Source: Trichoplax sp. H2 (Eukaryota; Placozoa; Uniplacotomia; Trichoplacea). Taken from it: a DNA stretch of 64,000 nucleotides. The notes under the pieces are model-generated. The model searched no databases and had not been told where the DNA came from. It worked only from the letters and a program-made list of their open reading frames with translations. The stretch is taken from positions 62,001-126,000 of the forward strand of contig NOWV01000109.1 of NCBI GenBank assembly GCA_003344405.1. The letters run 5' to 3'. Shown here piece after piece: positions 51,715-64,000 of the stretch. Every line of letters starts with the position of its first letter. Position 1 is the stretch's first letter. Position numbers and translations under genes: made by a program.

Positions 51715-54700
51715 CTGGATTTTGATGGGAAAATAGATTCGAATGTGCGTGTAGGAATTTTTTAATTAGTAGTTAGTTAATTGATATTAGTAGCATAAAT
51801 TTGTCACACTAACATGCATCTGACGGTATCATTCCAGTTTTGATTCGGCCAACACAGGCATGTCTTAGAGAGGGACAGATCAGATATCCATAGCAGCCAT
51901 AACCAGAAATACGAATATGTTGCTTTTCTTTCAGACACCAAAGTACCGAACCTACAAGTTAGGCATCAATAATAATTAAGATGTTTTCTCTAAAATATAG
52001 TAGTATTACCTCTAAACGATTAATCATATATTATTAGAGCAATGCATATTAAATAGCTCAAACAAAACCGATCTAATAACCTAACATATTTTCAAGATTA
52101 ATTTTAAATATTCTAAATCTATATTGGATAATAACGGTATAGCAAAAGCATTACCTGAATAGTTTAATGAAATAGCTAATCTATTGGTTACATTATCTTT
52201 AATGCAGTTGTAGTAGAAACAGCCACCCATTGGAGCCGTTTGAAATGCAGCGATAGGACTTAATGTATTGATGAAGCACTGAGAATTTGGGCTATAGGAC
52301 TGGCCACATGATCCTAAATAGTAATCAAGGGAACAAATCATGCATGACATGCTGCTGAAAACATATGCACACTAGCAGTGACTGTGTTGAAAATTGTTAA
52401 AAAAAATAATCTAGATGATTTCAGTAATTTTGTTATTTTTAAGTTGTAGAGGAAGCAATTTATGAATAGCAGCAGAATTTTATAAATTTTATTACGTTGC
52501 AGATAAAACAAAAAAGTTATATAAAGTTTATATTCATTTTGTTGCTTACCCTTGGATGATTTCGAATATTGGCACGATTTTACTGATTTATAAATATGAC
52601 AGCCGTCCAGATACGCATTTTTCGTACAGATTCCCTATTATTGATTAAGTATGATGCATCATAAAATGTTGTTATTAGAGTAATATATTTGCTACCGTTG
52701 CGAGAAAAGTAATACCAGCTAACCGTAGACTTCATATCAGGACTGCAACCATATTTTAACTTGTTAGGTTGACATGAGTAAGGATAGGTAGATTGAGTTG
52801 CACTGCAAGATGATGCTATAAATTGACACCCACGATCTAGCACACATAATAGTAAAGATACTTTATATCTATATTTTTAAGACAGAATTTTAATGAAAAG
52901 GGATTTTAGATGAAGCTTGTATAATTTCTATAAATTAAAAACTTGGTCAATCGATAATTCTTACCTTTTCCGTAGAGAAACTGATCAGCCGCACTATAGT
53001 TAGCGAAATAAAAACCCGAGTCTTCCATTGCAGCTAGAGTTATCGTACTTATAGCAACAGCGCTAGTGTTACGATATAAGGATAACATTTTATTTTATAA
53101 AATAGTATTAGACCATATGAATATTTTACTAACCTGCCCACTTCACTAGGTGGAGCTGCAGTCATAATATCTCCATGTAAAATTCTCATTTCCCAGTGTG
53201 ATCTGCAAAAAATTCGAAAGTACGTAGAACTCTATGTCAGCTAGTAGACTAACAATGTTAATACTTTTATTAATGCTGATGTTATTTAGCTACTAGTAAA
53301 CAGTTTAATTGTAATTTTTGATTTGTTTTTCTATTTCAATAACTGTGGGTCGCTTTACCCTTGATGCATTCCATCATTTTCAAGTTCCACTCCATCCAGT
53401 GCAGAGCAGTTAAAGTGCACGCGTGCCATCTTAACAACCTATTTTATTTTTTGTGTTACTGCTATTCAAAATTTCATCACACTATCTCAAAATAGGTTAA
53501 ACTTACAAAATACAAGAGGTTAATTAGCGTATAGTAATTATGTACAGATTATTCATTGCGATAATGTGATCTTTTATGAAATATGACGGAGGTAAGATCT
53601 ACGATTACAATTGATCTTATTATTGAGTTCGATACTGCCATCGGTTTCTGATCGAAAGAAAGTAATAGTCCTAGTTTAAATAAAATCTTAAAATCATGGG
53701 TTTATATCTTACTCTTGGAGAAATTAACTTTTGGATTTTTTCTCCTCTTCTATAGAAAGTTCTGATAGCATTAAATGATTTGCCATTGATATCTTTAAAG
53801 CTGTGCCAAAATTTAATAGAAATTGGATAGTTATTCTAATTTATCCGATTGCTGTGTTGGTTCAGATCCTAATAAATCTAACTACTATATGATACTACCG
53901 TCTCATATATCTATCAGAAAAGCCCAAGGCATGAAGTAATTCATGTACAGCCACATTAAGCATAGAAAATTTATTTACAGTTTCAAATGTCTAGAATTTA
54001 ATGTTATAAGTTAAAAGTTAAAAAGAAAGATCTTAGATTAATATGAATTATCGTAATAAACGAATGCAATAATAATGCCGATAGCGTAATTAGCTCTGTC
54101 ATCAGGTTTTTGGAGATAAGATTTGCCATCAATATCTATTCTAAGTTATAGTTTTCAAGTCAATTTTTTCATACCTTATGACAAAAGTTTACGTATCCTG
54201 CTAGAGGCCTACCATCATCACTTTCTACGCATGTAGAGGCAAATGCAGCTGCATATTTGCAAGCCTCTAAAAATAGTAACTTTACCGTTATTGGCATGAA
54301 AGTAGTATATAGCAGTTTTTCAATGTTGATGCTATGGCTAAATACCGGTATTACAAGCAGACCTAAAACTGTAACGCTAACAGTACAGTATAAAATAATG
54401 ATACAAAAAAATCAAGACCCTGCCTACCTACTTCTTTGGCGAAAATATACCATATATAGTCAGTATTGGCTAAACCATGATGATGAGTCCCCATGGTAAA
54501 GCAAGTAGTAATATCATCAGAATCGGGGCATATTTCAGTTAGGTCTGTATGATCAGCTGGGATAGTAAATTTTGCAAAAGTACCACATGGCAGTGGATCA
54601 ATCATAGCGCATTTGCCTTTATTTTTTCCTATTTGATGGCGAACTAAGCATGATTGCAATTTTAAGTACCGAAGCGGCAATGTGCTAGATAATATTGAGC

Positions 54701-55100
54701 TAATTTTATGAATAGCTTGAGGTATGATCCATTGCCGTAAAGCTTGATTGTATGCAGGTGGTAAATGAATATGCTCTTCGATATAATATGGATAAATACG
54801 TAGCGGCAAAAAAGTCTTGCTTTTCGCTTTATGGTTGACCTAATAAACGAAATATGTTGTAGACAAAGATATTCACTTATTAACTCATTCTACATGGACG
54901 TGCGTAAGCTAGCTTATGATAGCAATCAAATTTGAATATACTACCTGTCCATTTGGGTGTAAGTATTCGTCATAACTTGCGGCATAAGTAGCAGGAGCGG
55001 CAACCATTAATACGGCTAAGTAACAAATAGCAATAATGATAGTGGGAAGGCGGAAAGATGGTCGATCACAAACCAAGATGGATAATAAATAAACGCTCAT
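50831..55100 (-). CDS. Gene E: predicted M8 metallopeptidase fused to a 7TM receptor
   Basis: Minus-strand exons: 55100-54945, 54839-54428, 54266-54175, 53990-53899, 53800-53713, 53438-53359, 53202-53134, 53062-52965, 52836-52724, 52634-52550, 52313-52155, 51951-51814 and 51714-50831. The total is 2466 nt, 821 residues, in frame throughout. Features: signal peptide, pro-region, HELLHALGF at about residue 236, SHWE near 309 with Met-turn DIM, MEDSGFY, Cys-rich domain; then from about residue 528 a complete seven-helix rhodopsin-like domain. The join is the phase-1 donor GCAT-GTTAGT at 51814, conserved in A, B and D where it leads to furin-like repeats, to an acceptor (TCAAAATCCAG) at 51714 across a 99-nt intron. 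The receptor frame has no ATG before helix 1, supporting one transcript. If the intron is kept, the in-frame TAG inside the donor ends a 528-residue secreted protease. The cysteine-switch Cys is Tyr here. The peptidase is secure; the fusion is inference. Confidence 0.75.
53575..53665 (-). pseudogene. Decayed duplicate of gene E exon 5
   Basis: Just downstream of exon 5 (53800-53713), a minus-strand stretch reads FRSETDGSIELNNKIN. This resembles the family exon 5 (FRKRDGSIYSAVEHI in gene B) but lacks the conserved SPK/SPR end and runs into a stop. It may be a relic or alternative exon. Confidence 0.4.
53899..53990 (-). CDS. Gene E exon 4: zinc-binding active site HELLHALGF
   Basis: 92-nt exon, phase 0 to 2, encoding VAVHELLHALGFSDRYMRR, one codon shorter than the paralogous exons. 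Catalytic residues are intact. Confidence 0.88.
54945..55100 (-). CDS. Gene E exon 1: signal peptide, cysteine switch lost
   Basis: ATG at 55100, 52 codons, phase 0. A hydrophobic core (TIIIAICYLAVLMVAAP) is followed by ATYAASYDEYLHPNGQ. In A, B and D the matching place is C-x-H; here it is Y-L-H (codon TAC). The exon is also longer than in its paralogues. The N-terminal 17 residues before the core could instead indicate a later start, but no internal ATG precedes the core. Confidence 0.78.
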
Positions 55101-57100
55101 ATCTAGCAGTAGTTAGCCTATGTAGCAATTTAAGTGGAGTAGTCTAAGTTTAGAAGTGAACATGTAGCATGTCAATGAGTTACAATTGATAATAAAGTAA
55201 AATATTAATAGGAGAGTGCTGAATTCCTTTTTGATGTTGATAACGTGTATACCGATCAAGATTATTATTTATAACTTGGTTCATTAATTGAATTTTAACA
55301 CTTTTGGTGTCAATAACATCCTGCACTCATACTTTCCATAGCAGTTTGTTAGCCAGTTCTAGGAGTAATCAAACTTAGCAACTCTATCTTTTTGTGATTC
55401 ATTGTGATAAAGTACAAGACGAAGTATACCTTACCAAATTGCAGTATAATATAATTTAAGTAGTAGTGTATTGGTTCAATTTTCCCCTTCCGGCTAGATA
55501 TACGTATTGAGGTATTTGAGGTTAATTTGATGCTATTGTGAACTTTACATAATTTGCACAAATATAAAACGCTAGTATCTAAGCTGTAATTATCACTACA
55601 GGGCGCGATAATACTATATCTCATCTGTAATTCCATCTATAAACTATTGATTGGTTATTATTATCGAAATTATAATTTACCCGAATGATGAGAAACGCTA
55701 ACTTGTTATGCCACAGTGCCAGAGTGTGAGTAAAGAAGTGGAAAATAACATGAGTTGTTGTCATGTTTCGCATCACTTGGATAATGTTAACTTTGTCTTA
55801 TAGCATTTTTTCCATTCATTAGCGTCGATTTATTCTTACGGAATGATTCCATAATTATCGATCACGAAATTGGTGCTACGTTATATAAAGTGGAGATACT
55901 TCTATAAGCATGCTGTTTGTTGGAGTAGTATAATTCACTCATGCACAATGCAACAAATGCTTTTCTCACTCCTAGTACTGATGACAGTGAGTTATACTAT
56001 TTTGATTCATCAATGCTAACCGCTCATTGGAAAATTGCAATCGACTTTGCAATACCAAGTTTAAGTTATAATACGCAGCCGTGTCAAATGCTGTACTGTA
56101 GTATACGATATACTGTACTGTAAATTGTCTGTAATGTTATTATCATTGAATTTGGGGCTGTAAAAGATGGCGCAGATATTCAAATAGTAATTTTATAGCA
56201 CATTAGCAACAGCCTAGAAACGAGTATTGATTTCAACTTGCTAGCACCTGCTGTATACTGTACAATTGTACATTATGCGGTCGAGCGAGGGACTTGTTGT
56301 ACGAATAGCCACTGTCCCTAGTCTGTACAGTATGTGCTTTACAGTAGGATGCACAGAGTCATTGACGGTGCTAAATTTGTGCGTTATCATTGAGTGCAAT
56401 ATGTACTGTACACAGTCAGTAAAACCCCTTTCCAATTTTGTAGAAAAGGAGAATTTTTTATTATTATTTAGTGATGCTAACCGTGCAAAGCCCATGATAA
56501 CATCTCCCTATGGTAATCCCTACATCGTTGATTGCATTTCTATTCCTAGTAACTCACGCAGTATAAAGCCCATAGTATGAAAAAAGAAGAAGAATACCGG
56601 TAATAATTAATTAATTATAATGTATCGGTAGACACGTCCAGCTAATATGAACTCTAGTACAACGTCTTTCATTTCGTTTTGGGTAAAACCCATTTCCAAT
56701 TTTGTAGAAAAAAAGGATTTTTATTATTATTATTGAGTGATGCTAGTATAGTATAAAAAAAAAATAATAATAATACTGCATCGGCGGACACGTCAAACTG
56801 ATATTGAACTCTAGTACAACGTCTTTCATTTCGGTTTTGGATACTTTAGCTACGAAATAAATGTCACTAAAACTAACATACAAATACACTAGTCGATTAA
56901 TACCGATATCTAGCAATGAATTTCGTAAGTACTCTTATTAAAATATCTGCTACGAAAATAATCACATTGCTGCTGTACAGAGTAGAGTAATTTTGACTGA
57001 ATAGACGAATTGATGCATTACATACAGACATATTGACATACAGACATCCCCATGCGATTTTGAAAGCAAAGTGTACAGATCTACGGACAGATCTCGTACA
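55101..57100. other. Gap upstream of gene E with partial repeats
   Basis: No gene supported. The promoters of gene E (minus) and possibly the upstream region of the transporter gene lie here or beyond. A duplicated module at 56420-56840 is listed separately. Confidence 0.45.
56420..56840. repeat. Interleaved duplicated modules
   Basis: AAAACCC.TTTCCAATTTTGTAGAAAA followed by a TTATTATTATT run and GTGATGCTA occurs near 56423 and 56690. CGG.GGACACGTC followed by TGAACTCTAGTACAACGTC and TTTCATTTCG occurs near 56625 and 56785. The order suggests an about 160-265 bp segment duplicated in tandem and then diverged. Confidence 0.6.
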
Positions 57101-57138
57101 GCTTGAAGGCGTTTTTAGTCGATAAGATATGCTCATTG

Positions 57139-57237
57139 TACAATGTACAGTACTGTACTGTACAGTGGCATGGACATTTGAAAGTACTGTACTGTACAGT
57201 ACAGTGGCATGGACATTTGAAAGTACTGTACTGTACT
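57139..57237. repeat. Two-copy 38-bp tandem repeat
   Basis: CAGTGGCATGGACATTTGAA followed by AGTACTGTACTGTA begins at 57163 and 57201. It is flanked by further TACTGTAC units, and the whole is built on the self-complementary GTACTGTAC/GTACAGTAC motif. Confidence 0.75.
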
Positions 57238-57626
57238 TCTAGAGTGAGACACTCGAGAGCTGTTTCAGATAAGAGAACTTTATCACTTGAAGTCCGTCAT
57301 TGGTACAAGGTACTGTAGATTACTCGATGAGTGGGCGATCATGGCACAGTTCAGTACCGGACACTATTATCATACTGTACTGTACACTAATACAGTACTA
57401 CTAGTCAACAGTTTTGTAGTTGACGTCATCACTGTTGTTGACTTGTTGTTACCTATGATCATAAAAGTTGCACGTGACGATACCGTTCCGTACCGTACAG
57501 TACTGTACTCAGTGTGTAGTGTGTGCACTGTGCAGTAAGCCAGTAACTACGTACGGTATAGTAGTCGAAGTTGTAGCGAATGAGTCTGCGTGGTAACAGT
57601 TCGTAGAGAGAATATTTCCTAGCACT

Positions 57627-58492
57627 ATCGTGTCATGGCATGGCATACTACTGCGCAGTACAGTAACTGTCCACGATTTGCAGTCGAGTGACGTCGATCA
57701 GGGGCACTTGTTCTACCCAGGGTGGTAAACTACAGTACTGTCGTTTCATGGCATGGCATACTACTGCGCAGTACAGTAACTGTCAACGATTTGCGGTCGA
57801 GTGACGTCAATCAGGGGCACTTGTTCTACCCAGGGTGGTAAACTACTGTACTGTCGTTTCATGGCATGGCATACTACTGCGCAGTACAGTAACTGTCCAC
57901 GATTTGCAGTCGAGTGACGTTGATCAGGGGCACTTGTTCTACCCAGGGTGGTAAACTACAGTACTGTGGTGTCATAGCATGGCATACTACTGCGCAGTAC
58001 AGTAACTGTCCACGATTTGCAGTCGAGTGACGTCGATCAAGGGCACTTGTTCTACCCAGGGTGGTAAACTACAGTACTGTGGTGTCATGGCATGGCATAC
58101 TACTGCGCAGTACAGTAACTGTCCACGATTTGCAGTCGAGTGACGTCGATCAGGGGCACTTGTTCTACCAGGGTGGTAAACTACAGTACTGTGGTGTCAT
58201 GGTATGGCATACTGTACTGTCAACGATTTGCAGTAGAATGACGTCGATCAGGGGCACTTGTTCTACCAGGGTGGTAAACTATAGTACTGTGGTGTCATGG
58301 CATGGCATACTACTGCGCAGTACAGTAACTGTCCACGATTTGCGGTAGAGTGACGTCGATCAGGGGCACTTGTTCTACCAGGGTGGTAAACTACTGTACA
58401 CTGTACACTGTACAGTACTGTCGTGTCATGGCATGGCATACTACTGCGCAGTACAGTAACTGTCCACGATTTACAGTCGAGTGACGTCGATC
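57627..58492. repeat. Nine-copy minisatellite, 113-bp unit
   Basis: CATGGCATGGCATAC or a near match recurs at 57634, 57747, 57860, 57973, 58086, 58198, 58296 and 58427. The steps are 113, 113, 113, 113, 112, 98 and 131 bp, and a partial unit makes about nine copies in all. Each unit contains the perfect palindrome TACTGCGCAGTA, a CACGATTTGC block, a GTGACGTC(G/A)AT element (one copy is an exact TGACGTCA) and GGGGCACTTGTTCTACC. The unit is less AT-rich than its surroundings. Open frames across it follow from the repeat and are not genes. Confidence 0.9.
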
Positions 58493-58499
58493 GTCATTT

Positions 58500-58810
58500 A
58501 AGTGAAGTTATTACCCCTGGCGTCCTCTCGCCAAACATCATTCTCTACTGGATCGATCATGCGCTTGATTTACTTCATTAGACCAATCTAATTGCTGGTG
58601 TTGTACGCCATCGAAAATCATCTTGACACAGGCTCTGCCCCTGGCCTGCCTTGTTATTCATTAGCCATCACACGCAATCATCGTTCAATCGGTCGTTCCA
58701 TCATAGATTTCATACGGACTCAAATTACGTACCGGCCATTGCCAGTTCGCGACGGCCACGAAGATTTACCGTCCAATTATTCACGAGCCAGTCGGGCGAC
58801 ATATGACAGC
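58500..58810 (+). promoter_or_regulatory. GC-richer 5' region of the transporter gene
   Basis: Local base composition rises and CpGs appear (e.g. TACGTACCGGCC, GCGACGGCCACG) just after the minisatellite and before the proposed first coding exon. No TATA box is evident. This is a plausible 5' UTR and promoter stretch, by composition only. Confidence 0.3.
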
Positions 58811-63944
<5,134 letters not shown>

Positions 63945-64000
63945 GTAAGTATATCTTGCTATCTATACTCATATTGAAAGAAGATAATTTTTCATACCTA

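Noticed and set aside
54257-54499. Plus-strand 80-codon frame
   Set aside because: Antisense to gene E exons 2 and 3.
57103-57538. Plus-strand frames with repeated CTVQWHGHLKVLY
   Set aside because: A consequence of the 38-bp tandem repeat and TACTGTA runs.
58061-58348. Plus-strand 95-codon frame with repeated peptide
   Set aside because: It is generated by the 113-bp minisatellite; the frame is kept open by the repeat and is not conserved across units.

Overview
The window looks like nuclear DNA of an early-branching animal. It is strongly AT-rich, has short GT-AG introns, and carries small exons whose reading phases match from gene to gene. A placozoan (Trichoplax/Hoilungia-like) genome would fit, but that assignment is inference. 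Nothing looks bacterial: no operons, ribosome sites or CRISPR.

The main content is a same-strand (minus) array of leishmanolysin-like zinc metallopeptidases (family M8), with exons rebuilt here by hand. Gene A is at 948-8162, gene B at 15356-26149, gene D at 41780-47517 and gene E at 50831-55100. A catalytic-domain-less relative, gene C, lies at 28745-31009. Each full gene has a signal-peptide exon, a pro-region, the HExxHxxG[FL] exon, a 69-nt exon with the third zinc ligand (SHWE) and the Met-turn, and Cys-rich exons. A, B and D then add furin-like Cys repeats, a Ser/Thr stalk and a transmembrane helix split by a phase-1 intron, so they are predicted to be type I membrane-anchored ectopeptidases. 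D carries a single 1-nt frameshift. C keeps the repeats, an unidentified ectodomain and the membrane tail, and has one in-frame stop.

Gene E is the most unusual. Where its paralogues splice into furin-like repeats, its conserved phase-1 donor faces, 99 nt on, a phase-1 acceptor that opens a complete seven-transmembrane rhodopsin-like receptor exon with no ATG of its own. The simplest model is one 821-residue protein with a secreted-type M8 peptidase ectodomain fused to a 7TM receptor. E has also lost the cysteine of the pro-region cysteine switch. Retention of that 99-nt intron would give a soluble 528-residue protease.

At the right end, on the plus strand, lie the first exons of an NRAMP/SLC11A metal-ion transporter (DPGN motif), which runs off the window. 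Long gaps (8.2-15.3, 26.2-28.7, 31.0-41.8, 47.5-50.8 and 55.1-58.8 kb) hold mostly AT-rich sequence with old tandem duplications. They also hold a nine-copy 113-bp minisatellite at 57.6-58.5 kb and a promoter/poly(A) module resembling an LTR inside an intron of gene B.
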